Assembly (NCBI RefSeq): GCF_014284235.1
Contig: NZ_JACOGD010000009.1
Location: forward strand, 1-64,000
Reading direction: 5' to 3'
DNA length: 64,000 bases
Origin: Cognatundibacterium curvum
GTDB lineage: Bacteria; Pseudomonadota; Gammaproteobacteria; Burkholderiales; Burkholderiaceae_D
The translations under genes and the position numbers were made by a program. The notes beneath the pieces are model-generated. The model was not told where the DNA came from, ran no database searches, and was given only the letters and a program-made list of their open reading frames with translations. How positions within the stretch are numbered: the stretch's first letter is position 1; each line of letters opens with the position of its first letter. Shown one piece after another: positions 27,672 to 36,333 of the stretch.

Positions 27672-28319
27672 ATGGATTTGATGCAACTCTTAGACATGGT
27701 TTTGCATGTCGATAAAATGCTGGGGCAAGTGATCGCGAATTACGGAACGATGGTGTACGTTGTGCTGTTTGCTATCGTGTTTTGTGAAACTGCGTTTGTC
27801 ATTTTTCCATTTTTACCGGGCGACTCTTTGTTGTTCATCGCAGGCGCTTTCTGCGCGACCGGTGCCATGAATCCCTGGTTGCTCGTGATTTTGCTGTTGA
27901 TTGCATCGATCTCCGGTAACACCATCAATTACTGGATAGGCAGCCTGATCGGGCATAAGGTGATGGAACGCGATTACCGCTGGATAGACAAAAATGCCTT
28001 GAAAAAAACCCATGAATTCTATGAAAAGCATGGCGGTAAGACGGTAGTGCTGGCGCGTTTCGTGCCCATCGTGCGCACGTTTGCACCTTTCGTCGCCGGT
28101 TTCTCCGACATGACGCACCGTACCTTCCAGCTGTATAACGTGTTGGGTGCCTTGTTCTGGATCCTGAGCCTGGTGCTGAGTGGCTATTTCTTTGGCAATA
28201 TCCCTTTCATACAAAAGAATCTGAATACCATCGTCTTAATCGGCGTCGGTGCTGCGGTGATCCCACTTTTGCTGGGCGCATTGTGGAAACTGTTTCGCCG
28301 CGTCGCCAGCAAGGCCTGA
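27672..28319 (+). CDS. DedA family membrane protein, copy 1
   Basis: A 215-residue DedA/SNARE-associated (VTT domain) inner-membrane protein with about five hydrophobic segments. Family motifs are FLPGDSLLFIAGAF, GNTINYWIGSLIGHK, and EKHGGKTVVLARFVPIVRTFAPFVAG. DedA proteins are linked to membrane homeostasis, and some act as lipid scramblases or flippases. The ATG at 27672 follows GAGGTGAAA. A near-identical copy follows immediately downstream. Confidence 0.9.
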   Translation: MDLMQLLDMVLHVDKMLGQVIANYGTMVYVVLFAIVFCETAFVIFPFLPGDSLLFIAGAFCATGAMNPWLLVILLLIASISGNTINYWIGSLIGHKVMERDYRWIDKNALKKTHEFYEKHGGKTVVLARFVPIVRTFAPFVAGFSDMTHRTFQLYNVLGALFWILSLVLSGYFFGNIPFIQKNLNTIVLIGVGAAVIPLLLGALWKLFRRVASKA

Positions 28320-28334
28320 AGTGGCTGCGCTGCC

Positions 28335-28403
28335 ATGAAAGCTGAGCGGACTTCGGCCAGACTGATCTGTGTAGGATTGCGGCAGTTTCCTGACTTGAGG
28401 TGA
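28335..28403 (+). pseudogene. Truncated 5' copy of the CxxCxxCC gene at the duplication junction
   Basis: The frame starts MKAERTSARLI, identical to the start of the gene at 29069, then runs into the second repeat unit and stops after 22 codons at the TGA overlapping the ribosome site of dedA copy 2. It is the scar of the tandem duplication, which ended inside this gene. Whether it is still translated, possibly coupling to copy 2, cannot be told. Confidence 0.8.
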
Positions 28404-28405
28404 AA

Positions 28406-29053
28406 ATGGATTTGATGCAACTCTTAGACATGGTTTTGCATGTCGATAAAATGCTGGGGCAGCTGATCGCGAATTACGGAACGATGGTGTACGTTGTATT
28501 GTTTGCTATCGTATTTTGTGAAACTGCGTTTATCATTTTTCTGTTTTTACCCGGAGATTCGCTGTTGTTCATCGCAGGTGCTTTCTGTGTGACGGGTGCC
28601 ATGAATCCCTGGTTGCTGGTGGTTTTTCTGCTGATCGCGTCGATCTCGGGAAATACCGTCAATTACTGGATAGGCAGTCTGATCGGGCATAAGATGATGG
28701 AGCGTGATTACCGCTGGATAGACAAGAATGCCTTGAAAAAAACTCATGATTTCTATGAGAAGCATGGCGGTAAAACGGTAGTGCTGGCGCGTTTTGTACC
28801 TCTCGTGCGCACGTTTGCGCCTTTCGTCGCTGGCATTTCCGATATGACGCACCGTACCTTCCAGCTGTATAACGTGTTGGGTGCCTTATTCTGGATACCG
28901 AGTCTGGTGCTGACTGGCTATTTCTTCGGCAATATCCCTTTCATACAAAATAATCTGAACGCGATTGTCTTAGCCTGTGTCGGTGCTGCGGTGATCCCAC
29001 TTTTGCTGGGCGCATTGTGGAAGCTGTTCCGCCGCGTCGCCAGCAAGGCCTGA
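28406..29053 (+). CDS. DedA family membrane protein, copy 2
   Basis: A 215-residue paralogue of the gene at 27672, about 92% identical by eye and of the same length. Differences are mostly conservative (for example FVPLVRTF for FVPIVRTF) and fall in hydrophobic segments, with the conserved GDSLLFIAGAF and EKHGGKTVVLARF motifs untouched, so both copies look functional. The ribosome site GAGGTGAAA is duplicated too. Confidence 0.9.
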   Translation: MDLMQLLDMVLHVDKMLGQLIANYGTMVYVVLFAIVFCETAFIIFLFLPGDSLLFIAGAFCVTGAMNPWLLVVFLLIASISGNTVNYWIGSLIGHKMMERDYRWIDKNALKKTHDFYEKHGGKTVVLARFVPLVRTFAPFVAGISDMTHRTFQLYNVLGALFWIPSLVLTGYFFGNIPFIQNNLNAIVLACVGAAVIPLLLGALWKLFRRVASKA

Positions 29054-29068
29054 AGCAACTGCGTTGCG

Positions 29069-29458
29069 ATGAAAGCAGAGCGAACTTCGGCCAGACTGAT
29101 CTGGATACATCCGGAGGCGCCGGCTAAGCCCGCTGAGGGCTTGCCCTGTAATGGCTGTGGAATCTGTTGCGCTGCCGAGCCTTGCCCGGTAGCGCAATTT
29201 TTTTTGTGGCAGTTTTCCGGCAGTTGCCGCGCTTTGCAATGGAGTGAGCAGGATGGCTGCTACCGTTGCGGCATGCTGATCCAGCCTTCTGCTTACTGGC
29301 GCTGGCTGCCGCGCTCCTGGGATGCCTGGTTTGCTCGGCGTGTGCGACGCTGGATAGCAGCCGGTACCGCCTGCGATTCGAACGCCTGGCTGGAGCCTGC
29401 GCCGTCCGCCGCTGAGCGCGGGACGGACAGCACGGAGTGCTCCGGGCGCGCCGATTAA
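29069..29458 (+). CDS. CxxCxxCC-type cysteine-cluster protein (YkgJ-like)
   Basis: A 129-residue protein with CNGCGICCAAEPCPVA at about 27-42 and a second CYRCGM motif at about 68-73. This resembles the YkgJ/UPF0153-type zinc- or iron-binding cysteine cluster. The rest is Trp/Arg-rich with no recognisable domain. Function unknown. It starts 15 bases after dedA copy 2; its stop overlaps the convergent amiC stop by three bases. A 5' fragment of it is also found at 28335. Confidence 0.65.
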   Translation: MKAERTSARLIWIHPEAPAKPAEGLPCNGCGICCAAEPCPVAQFFLWQFSGSCRALQWSEQDGCYRCGMLIQPSAYWRWLPRSWDAWFARRVRRWIAAGTACDSNAWLEPAPSAAERGTDSTECSGRAD

Positions 29459-30843
29459 GCCATGCGGCTTTTGGCTAAAGGTGGATTTTTAGAGAAATAC
29501 TTTTTGACGCCTTTGACGATGGCATCTGCCATCTGATCCTGATAATCGCTATCGGTCAGGCGTGCCTCTTCTTCTGGGTTGGAAATAAAGGCAGTCTCAA
29601 TCAATATGCTGGGAATATCCGGCGCTTTCAGCACTGCAAAGCCGGCCTGTTCTACCGCGCCTTTATGCAGTTTGTTGATACCGCTGATTTCGTTCAGTAC
29701 GACTTTTCCCAGCTTCAGACTGTCATTGATCTGTGCCGTGGTGGACAAATCCAGCAGCACACTGGCCAGCTGTTTATCATGGGTTTTGATGTTGACGCCA
29801 CCAATCAGATCCGCTGCATTTTCCTTATCTGCCAGCCAGCGTGCGGCCGTCGATGACGCACCTTTTTCGGATAAAGCAAACACCGAGGAACCACGCGCCG
29901 ATGAATTGACAAAGGCATCCGCATGGACCGACATAAACAGGTCAGCCTGCACCGCACGTGCTTTTTCCACCCTGACGTTCAAGGGGACGAAATAATCGCC
30001 ATCACGCGTCAGCATCACCCGCATATTCGGCAGCTGCTCAATCTTTGCCTTGAGTCGTTTGGCAATCGCCAGCACCACGTCTTTTTCACGGCTGCCATTG
30101 CGTCCCAGCGCGCCCGGGTCTTCGCCGCCATGGCCGGGATCAATCGCAATTGTAATCAGGCGACTGACTGACTTTTCGCGATATTTATCACCTTTTTCAG
30201 CCAGCTGGGTGTCGGTTTTTTCCGGTTTTTCTGGTTTTTCCGTTGGCTTATCGCCGCGTAATTCGGGTTTGCCAGTACTATTGTTCAGGTTAGGGGTAGT
30301 CGGCGCAACTTGCTGTGGCATCGCTTCTTTTTGCCACTCGCCTTTTTCTATCAGCGCCGCCAACGGGTCGGCTGGCTGGGCCGGGTACAGATCAAACACC
30401 AGACGGTGTTTGTAGTTGCCTATCGGTTGTAGCGTGAATACCTGTGGATTGACTTCCTCCTTCAGATCAAACACCAGCCTGACCACATTCGGCTTATTCT
30501 GACCGACCCGCACCTGACGGATATACGGATCATTAGACTGGATTTTCGCCACCAGTTCTTTCAAGGTAGGATTAAGCTCCAGCCCCTCAATATCGACCAC
30601 CAGGCGTTCCGGATTTTTAACTGTGAAATGATTGGTTTTCAGTTCGCTGTCATTTTCCAGCGTGACGCGGGTGTAATCTTCCGCTGGCCATACCCTTACC
30701 GCCAGGATCTTGGCGGCTTGTGCGGTGTGCGGTGCCATCACCGACAGCAATAGCGTGCCACCCGCTTTCAGCAGGGTGCGGCGTTTTTTGGCGTGGGTGG
30801 CGCCAGTCAGAGATTCGGAGCGAAGTGGAGTGATGCGAGACAT
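29455..30843 (-). CDS. amiC: N-acetylmuramoyl-L-alanine amidase (AmiC type)
   Basis: A 462-residue peptidoglycan amidase that splits septal murein. The N-terminus carries a probable Tat signal (KKRRTLLKAGG at about 19-29, then a hydrophobic stretch to HTAQA). An AMIN domain (about 46-150) is followed by a Pro/Lys/Glu-rich linker and the zinc-dependent Amidase_3 domain with DPGHGGEDPG, SVHADA and ETAFISNPEEE supplying the metal ligands and catalytic Glu. The gene start overlaps the tsaE 3' end by 37 bases, a conserved tsaE-ami arrangement. Confidence 0.93.
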   Translation of the reverse strand: MSRITPLRSESLTGATHAKKRRTLLKAGGTLLLSVMAPHTAQAAKILAVRVWPAEDYTRVTLENDSELKTNHFTVKNPERLVVDIEGLELNPTLKELVAKIQSNDPYIRQVRVGQNKPNVVRLVFDLKEEVNPQVFTLQPIGNYKHRLVFDLYPAQPADPLAALIEKGEWQKEAMPQQVAPTTPNLNNSTGKPELRGDKPTEKPEKPEKTDTQLAEKGDKYREKSVSRLITIAIDPGHGGEDPGALGRNGSREKDVVLAIAKRLKAKIEQLPNMRVMLTRDGDYFVPLNVRVEKARAVQADLFMSVHADAFVNSSARGSSVFALSEKGASSTAARWLADKENAADLIGGVNIKTHDKQLASVLLDLSTTAQINDSLKLGKVVLNEISGINKLHKGAVEQAGFAVLKAPDIPSILIETAFISNPEEEARLTDSDYQDQMADAIVKGVKKYFSKNPPLAKSRMA

Positions 30844-31292
30844 GCGATACCTTTTGCAGACAACGCGTGCAATTCTACCTCACGACCATCACCGGCGACC
30901 GATAAATGCACATGCAAATCGGCTTCTGGCAGCACACCGGCAGCTTTTTCCGGCCATTCGATCAGGCACAAGGTCTGAGCATTCAGTTCTTCGCGAAAAC
31001 CGGCATCAATAAATTCTTCGGGACTTCCCATGCGGTACAGGTCAAAATGCATGATCGTGGCCGGCTGGCCATGTAAATGCACTGCATATGGTTCAGCCAA
31101 TGTATAGGTGGGGCTTTTGACGCTGCCCTGATGTCCGGCTGCATGGATCAGCGCGCGTGTCAGTGCAGTTTTACCGGCACCCAGATCGCCGTGTAAAAAC
31201 ACCAGCATGCCAGGCTGCAGTACCTGCGCCAGACTTTTTCCTAATGCCTGGGTGGCCGCTTCATCGTGCAGGGTAGTTTTATAATGTGACAT
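30807..31292 (-). CDS. tsaE: tRNA threonylcarbamoyladenosine biosynthesis ATPase TsaE
   Basis: A 161-residue P-loop ATPase of the t6A37 pathway, working with TsaB and TsaD (tsaD is at 48605 in this window). The Walker A motif is GDLGAGKTALTRALI at about 35-49; SPTYTLAEPY and HFDLYRMGSPEEF are family signatures. Its 3' end overlaps amiC. Confidence 0.94.
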   Translation of the reverse strand: MSHYKTTLHDEAATQALGKSLAQVLQPGMLVFLHGDLGAGKTALTRALIHAAGHQGSVKSPTYTLAEPYAVHLHGQPATIMHFDLYRMGSPEEFIDAGFREELNAQTLCLIEWPEKAAGVLPEADLHVHLSVAGDGREVELHALSAKGIACLASLHFAPNL

Positions 31293-31409
31293 TTCCAGCT
31301 AAATCTCTATTTTTCTATTCATGAATTTGCCTAACATAGCATATCGCTCCATCCTTGTGTGGCCACAACTGCCGTGTGCGGGTACTCACACAAATGCAAA
31401 GAGCGTGCG

Positions 31410-32507
31410 ATGACGTTGCTGCCCGACCAATTACAGGCGCTCGCGCAGCGTATCAAGGACTGGGGACGCGAGCTGGGTTTTGCTGAAATCCGGATTGCCG
31501 ATATTGATCTGAGTCATGCGGAAGCTGGCTTGCAGCGCTGGCTGGACGCTGGCTACCATGGCGAAATGCAGTACATGGCGGCACATGGCATGAAGCGCTG
31601 CCGTCCGCAGGAACTCGTGCCGGGTACGTTGCGCGTGATTTCAGCGCGTATGAACTATCTGCCCAATGTGCCTGATAGCGAGGGCTGGCGCGCACGCGAA
31701 GCCGGTCGTACGGCCAAGGATGCCGTGATTTCTGTGTATGCCAGGGGACGCGATTATCATAAGGTATTGCGCAACCGGCTACAGCAACTGGCCGACCGCG
31801 TACAGCAGGAAATCGGCCCTTTCGGCTATCGCGCGTTCACCGATTCCGCACCCGTGATGGAAGTTGCACTGGCCAGTCAGGCTGGACTGGGCTGGCGCGG
31901 CAAACACAGTCTGCTGATCAGTCGTGATGCGGGTTCCATGTTTTTTCTGGGCGAGCTGCTGGTCGATATTCCTCTGCCCATCGACGCGCCTGTGACTGAG
32001 CATTGCGGGCAGTGCTCGTCGTGTATCACGGCTTGCCCGACCCAGGCCATCGTCGCACCTTATCAGGTCGATGCGCGGCGTTGTGTGTCGTATCTGACGA
32101 TAGAGTTGCAAGGTTCTATACCGGTTGAATTGCGCAGCCTGATAGGTAACCGGGTGTATGGCTGCGACGATTGTCAGCTTGCCTGCCCATGGAATAAATT
32201 TGCGCAAAAAGCAGTGGTGGATGATTTTGCAGTACGCCACGGGCTGGATCGTGCACGCATGGTGGACTTGTTTTTGTGGAGCGAGGAGCAGTTTTTACGC
32301 CATATGGAAGGCAGTCCTATCCGGCGCATCGGCCATGAAAGCTGGTTACGCAATCTGGCGGTAGGACTCGGTAATGCCGCTGGCGAGCATTATGCTGATG
32401 CGGAAATCGTGCAGGCTTTAGCTGCTCGCGCCGAGCATCCGTCCGCCATGGTCAGAGAGCATATCCAGTGGGCTTTGCAACAGCATGGCGTGACTTTGCC
32501 CGCTTAG
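31410..32507 (+). CDS. queG: Epoxyqueuosine reductase
   Basis: A 365-residue cobalamin-dependent Fe-S enzyme that reduces epoxyqueuosine to queuosine in tRNA, the last step of that pathway. The ATG at 31410 is chosen over an upstream in-frame ATG because the protein then begins as the family does. Two 4Fe-4S motifs are visible: CGQCSSCITACPTQAI and GCDDCQLACPWN. YRAFTDSAPVMEVALASQAGLGWRGKH supplies the catalytic Asp region. It is divergent from tsaE-amiC and its stop overlaps the convergent AEC gene by four bases. Confidence 0.93.
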   Translation: MTLLPDQLQALAQRIKDWGRELGFAEIRIADIDLSHAEAGLQRWLDAGYHGEMQYMAAHGMKRCRPQELVPGTLRVISARMNYLPNVPDSEGWRAREAGRTAKDAVISVYARGRDYHKVLRNRLQQLADRVQQEIGPFGYRAFTDSAPVMEVALASQAGLGWRGKHSLLISRDAGSMFFLGELLVDIPLPIDAPVTEHCGQCSSCITACPTQAIVAPYQVDARRCVSYLTIELQGSIPVELRSLIGNRVYGCDDCQLACPWNKFAQKAVVDDFAVRHGLDRARMVDLFLWSEEQFLRHMEGSPIRRIGHESWLRNLAVGLGNAAGEHYADAEIVQALAARAEHPSAMVREHIQWALQQHGVTLPA

Positions 32508-33397
32508 GGCCTGACTACGCTTAACCAGAATGGCAGGCTTAGCGCTGATAATAAAGTGCTGGCCGATACCAGAAACGCGACGAAGGGTCCATTGCCACCC
32601 ATGCGTGCCGCCAGCACGAACGCACTGGACGCGGTAGGCAGCGCGCAGAAAATGACGACGATCTGCAATTGCAGCAAGGGCAGTTGCAGATAGCGGCCGA
32701 TCAGCCAGCCTGCAGCAGGCAGTAACAGCAGTTTGATGCTCAGAAAACTGGCAGCATATCCTTTGGCTTCATGCAAACCGCTGAGGCGGATACCGGCGCC
32801 GACGGCCAGCAAACCCAGTGCAATTGAGGCGTTACCCAGTCTGGATAAAGTCGCGGCTACGCCATCCGGCAGATGCCACCCCAGCAGGCTGAAAATCACA
32901 CCACTGGCGGTGCCGACTACTAAGGGATTACTTGCGATTTCTTTGAGCAGGCGGCCACTGTTATGGGCCAGCGCATAGACGGCTGCCATATTGCATAGCG
33001 GGACCAGGAAACCGATCAGGATGGCCATTAGTCCTGTGCCTTGCTCACCTGCGAGGCGGGAAGCGATCGCCAGGGCGATATAGGAATTGAAGCGGAATGC
33101 AGTCTGCACGCCGGATTCAAAATAACGTGGTGGCGCTTTGAAGATAAATTGTGTGAGCCAGCCCAAAGCCATAGCGCAGCAAGTCGCGGCGATGCCGGTC
33201 TTGAGCATATTGCCAGTCGCATGAAAATCAAACTGGGTTCTGGCAGTGGTGTAAAACAGCAGGGCAGGGAACAGGAAAAAATAGACCAGCTTTTCCACTC
33301 CGGCCCAGAAATGTCCGCCCCAATGCTGTTTGCGCGCGAGCAAAAAACCAAGCAAGATCAGACTGAAATCGGGGAGCAGCAGGTTGAAGACGGACAT
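32504..33397 (-). CDS. AEC family (auxin-efflux-carrier-like) transporter
   Basis: A 297-residue inner-membrane protein with about ten hydrophobic helices arranged as two repeats. The pattern (NLLLPDFSLILLGFLLARK; PTASSAFVLAARMGGN near the end) matches the AEC/malonate-type transporter family. Bacterial members move small carboxylates, but substrate cannot be inferred here. It lies near dct genes, which is compatible with an organic acid substrate. Confidence 0.82.
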   Translation of the reverse strand: MSVFNLLLPDFSLILLGFLLARKQHWGGHFWAGVEKLVYFFLFPALLFYTTARTQFDFHATGNMLKTGIAATCCAMALGWLTQFIFKAPPRYFESGVQTAFRFNSYIALAIASRLAGEQGTGLMAILIGFLVPLCNMAAVYALAHNSGRLLKEIASNPLVVGTASGVIFSLLGWHLPDGVAATLSRLGNASIALGLLAVGAGIRLSGLHEAKGYAASFLSIKLLLLPAAGWLIGRYLQLPLLQLQIVVIFCALPTASSAFVLAARMGGNGPFVAFLVSASTLLSALSLPFWLSVVRP

Positions 33398-33474
33398 AGT
33401 GACACAAAGTAGACTGGCTGAAGTGGCCTGACTATAGCAGGCCTGCGTATCCTGTTTAGGATACAGATGTGGAT

Positions 33475-34065
33475 TTATTTGAGCAGACCAGCCAGTTCTA
33501 CCGCTGTTTTGACTTGCATCTTATCGAAAATATGCGCACGGTGGACTTCGACGGTACGCATGCTGATGCCCAGCTCATCGGCAATCACTTTATTCATTTT
33601 TCCTAGCAAAATCAGATCCAGCACTTCTTTTTCGCGCGCCGACAGACTGGCCAGACGTTCATGGATTTGTGCCGTGACACCGGCTTCGCGTGACATCGCC
33701 AGTGCTTCCAGTACGCGGTCCATCAGCTTATTATCGTTGAAGGGTTTTTCAAAAAAATCAAAGGCACCGCGCTTGAGGGTATCGACCGCCATCGGTACAT
33801 CGCCATGACCGGTCAGGAATATAACAGGCAAACGCTTGGTCAGTTTTCTGGCCGACAGCATATCGAACAGGCTGGTGCCGGACAGGCCTGGCATACGTAC
33901 ATCCAGTAACACGCAATCACCCTCGGTATCGAAGCGGAAGCCTTGTTCCAGCCCAGCCAGAAACTGTTCGCTGCTGGCATAGCCGACGGCAGCAATCTGG
34001 CGCGAACGGGCAAGCCAGGACAGAGAATCCCGGATCACTTCTTCGTCGTCGATGATGTGTAACAT
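33475..34065 (-). CDS. dctR: FixJ/DctR-type response regulator
   Basis: A 196-residue regulator with an N-terminal receiver (IIDDEEVIRDS; phosphoacceptor Asp in CVLLDVRMPG; FLTGHGD; FFEKPF) and a C-terminal LuxR-type helix-turn-helix (LSAREKEVLDLIL; VIADELGISMRTVEVHR). It is directly downstream of the PAS kinase on the same strand and the pair faces the dctPQM genes, the usual DctSR arrangement for C4-dicarboxylate-induced TRAP transport. The output domain is LuxR-type, so activation should not depend on sigma-54. Confidence 0.88.
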   Translation of the reverse strand: MLHIIDDEEVIRDSLSWLARSRQIAAVGYASSEQFLAGLEQGFRFDTEGDCVLLDVRMPGLSGTSLFDMLSARKLTKRLPVIFLTGHGDVPMAVDTLKRGAFDFFEKPFNDNKLMDRVLEALAMSREAGVTAQIHERLASLSAREKEVLDLILLGKMNKVIADELGISMRTVEVHRAHIFDKMQVKTAVELAGLLK

Positions 34066-34153
34066 AGTCTCTCCACACGGGTTGTTAAGTGCCTGCTAGG
34101 CTTTTTTCTATGCATGGCGGGCCTGAGTGCGACCCCGGCAAACTCAGGCGATA

Positions 34154-36151
34154 TCAGCCATGCGCGGCAGTATTGTCTTCGCTGATGACGGGCAACGCAA
34201 GCCGGAATATCGTACCGCCCTCAGGATTTGCACTATGGGTCAGCTGCCCGCCATGAAATTCTATGGCTGTTCTGCAAATATTCAGACCCATCCCCATTCC
34301 ACTGTTCTTAGTTGAAAAGAAGGGGGAGAACAGTTTTTCTGCAACCTGCTGTGAGATGCCGTGCCCGCGATCAATCACCAGAATCTGAATGCGCTGCATT
34401 GTCTCATCATAGCTGATTTGCAGGCGTAAAATTTTTTGTGATTGTGCCGTATTTTGCATCGCCTCTATCGCATTCCGGGTCAGATTCAGCAAAACCTGCT
34501 CCAGTAGTACCGGATCGGCCAGCAAAGCCGGCAAAGGATCGTTCATGTCGGCATACACCGTAATGTGGGAGGGCTGCGCCTGTAATTCTATCAGTGGCAA
34601 AACGCTGTTGATCACATCGCGTATGTGTATGCACTGGCGGTCTGGATCGCGTTTTTTGACGAAGTCATACACGCTGCGTATGATCTGGCCCGCCCGCTGC
34701 GCCTGGGTATTGACCTTACCCAGTGCGCTTTGCAGCAGCGTAGGGTCTGCGACACCAGCCTGTATCAGATTCGATGCAGCGGTGGTATAGCTGGAGATCG
34801 CAGCCAGCGGCTGATTCAATTCATGCGCCATCATGGAGGCCATTTCCCCCATGGTCGCCAGTTTGGCACTCGCATGCAGCTTTTCTTCTTGCTGACGCGT
34901 GATTTCCTGCGCATGTTTGAGTTCAGAGATATCGAGTATCGAGCTCATCCAGCCGGTTTGCTTGCCTGATTCATCAATCAGCGGAGATTCATAAATCAAG
35001 ACCTGGATACGTTCACCGTTGGCATGCTGATAGATGGTTTCAAAACCGTCCTGCGGGACCGAGCCCGCCAACAACTGACTGAAACGTTCCTGATATTCCT
35101 CATAGGCTTCCGGTGCCCAGTAAGGCATGGGCGGAACGCGGCCTATGATTTGTTCCGCCGGATAGCCAACCATCTTGCAAAAAGCCGGATTCACATAAGT
35201 CAGACGACCATGCATGTCGCGCGCGCGCAGCCCGGTAACCAGCGAATTCTCCATCGCGGTACGGAAAATCACTTGCTGACGCAGCGCACCTTCGGCGGCC
35301 AGCCGGCGGTTAATGTCGCGCCATAAAGCCAGCAGACTCCAGATTAAACCTATCGACAGCAGCACTATCGTGACGACCAGCAGATTAGACAGAATTTTTG
35401 GCTCAGTCTTGGTACTGTTGGTGCGCAAGATCAGACTCAGTTCAGGCAATTCCAGCGTGCGGTTATGGGTGTAGACGTTTTTGCCCACCCCACCGGAAGC
35501 GCGGCTGGCATACACCGTATCATCAATGTCGAGGATGGAAATCTGATTTTCCTGCGCAAACCACCAGGGCACCAGTTCTTCCAGGATGCCATTGGCCAGG
35601 TAGCTGATCACGATATTGCCGTAATGCGTGTTTTGCTTATACAGTGGCACCTGACAACTGATCAGATAGCTGTTTCTCTGCGCCTCAGCATCCAGCGCAG
35701 GCAGAAAGCAGCGTGTCTTGCGGTCGATTTCGAATACGCTGGATACCAGAGTGTGCGGTGGGGGGCCGGATTTGGATGGCGCCCCTTTTTTTTCGGTTGA
35801 GACCACCGTTTCGCCTTCCGGCCCTAACCAGCTGATACGGGCGATTTCACGGTTACTGGACAGCAGTTGCTGAAAGCGCTCCAGCACGGCTTTGGGCTGT
35901 ATCCCTGCCGTCACCACATCGGAACCGATTTGTCGCACCACTTCATCATTGCGGTCTAACTGAAAGATGATGGCCTGCTCCACCCACAGGGTATCGGCGA
36001 TCAATTGTTCCTGGCGCTCGTTGGCCTCCATCTTCTGCGCCTGCCATGGCAGCCAGATCAGCGTTGCCAGAAACAGAGCCAGCAACAGGATAGGTATCAT
36101 CCAGCGCCATTTCTGATTGGGCCAGGTTTGCGATTGGTAGAATTTTTTCAT
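34154..36151 (-). CDS. dctS: DctS-type PAS sensor histidine kinase
   Basis: A 665-residue membrane kinase. The ATG at 36151 starts just before the first membrane helix (MIPILLLALFLATLIWL); the frame is open to 36220 but the extra residues look non-native. A periplasmic double-Cache-like sensor domain lies between that helix and a second one near residue 260 (LVVTIVLLSIGLIWSLLAL). Then come a PAS domain, the H-box MAHELNQPLAAIS and the ATPase motifs (NLTRNAIEAM, VIDRGHGI, GMGMGLNI). It should phosphorylate the adjacent DctR in response to C4-dicarboxylates. Confidence 0.87.
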   Translation of the reverse strand: MKKFYQSQTWPNQKWRWMIPILLLALFLATLIWLPWQAQKMEANERQEQLIADTLWVEQAIIFQLDRNDEVVRQIGSDVVTAGIQPKAVLERFQQLLSSNREIARISWLGPEGETVVSTEKKGAPSKSGPPPHTLVSSVFEIDRKTRCFLPALDAEAQRNSYLISCQVPLYKQNTHYGNIVISYLANGILEELVPWWFAQENQISILDIDDTVYASRASGGVGKNVYTHNRTLELPELSLILRTNSTKTEPKILSNLLVVTIVLLSIGLIWSLLALWRDINRRLAAEGALRQQVIFRTAMENSLVTGLRARDMHGRLTYVNPAFCKMVGYPAEQIIGRVPPMPYWAPEAYEEYQERFSQLLAGSVPQDGFETIYQHANGERIQVLIYESPLIDESGKQTGWMSSILDISELKHAQEITRQQEEKLHASAKLATMGEMASMMAHELNQPLAAISSYTTAASNLIQAGVADPTLLQSALGKVNTQAQRAGQIIRSVYDFVKKRDPDRQCIHIRDVINSVLPLIELQAQPSHITVYADMNDPLPALLADPVLLEQVLLNLTRNAIEAMQNTAQSQKILRLQISYDETMQRIQILVIDRGHGISQQVAEKLFSPFFSTKNSGMGMGLNICRTAIEFHGGQLTHSANPEGGTIFRLALPVISEDNTAAHG

Positions 36152-36227
36152 GCCGTATAGTGTAATCGACCTGGCGCAGCGCTGATACTGACGCATACAC
36201 AACACGTAGTGGTTATCCACAGTAGTA

Positions 36228-36239
36228 TAGCTATAGCTA
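36228..36239. promoter_or_regulatory. Palindrome in the dctS-dctP divergent region
   Basis: TAGCTATAGCTA is a perfect 12-bp palindrome in an AT-rich spacer between the sensor gene and dctP. It may be a DctR site; low certainty. Confidence 0.3.
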
Positions 36240-36333
36240 ATTTTGAATAATCACATAAAATCAATAAATTAACTATAAGCAATAGTGTTGGCAAGCTGTT
36301 GCACTTTTCAATAATAACGTTCCGGAGACCAGC

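Larger units (their letters stand above)
27635..29103 (+). repeat. Tandem duplication of about 734 bp containing dedA
   Basis: Two head-to-tail units, 27635-28368 and 28369-29103, match at a constant offset of 734 bp. Each has the same upstream segment, a dedA-like gene and the first codons of a CxxCxxCC gene. The copies have diverged (about 17 of 215 residues by eye), so the event is not recent and is unlikely to be an assembly artefact. Confidence 0.9.

Noticed and set aside
27635..29103. The dedA tandem repeat as an assembly error
   Set aside because: The two copies differ at many positions in both DNA and protein, so they are real diverged duplicates.
36289..36305. A sigma-54-like -24/-12 promoter (TGGCAAGCTGTTGC) upstream of dctP
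   Set aside because: The spacing between the GG and GC elements is one base too short for sigma-54, and the adjacent DctR has a LuxR-type output domain, not an NtrC-type activator domain.
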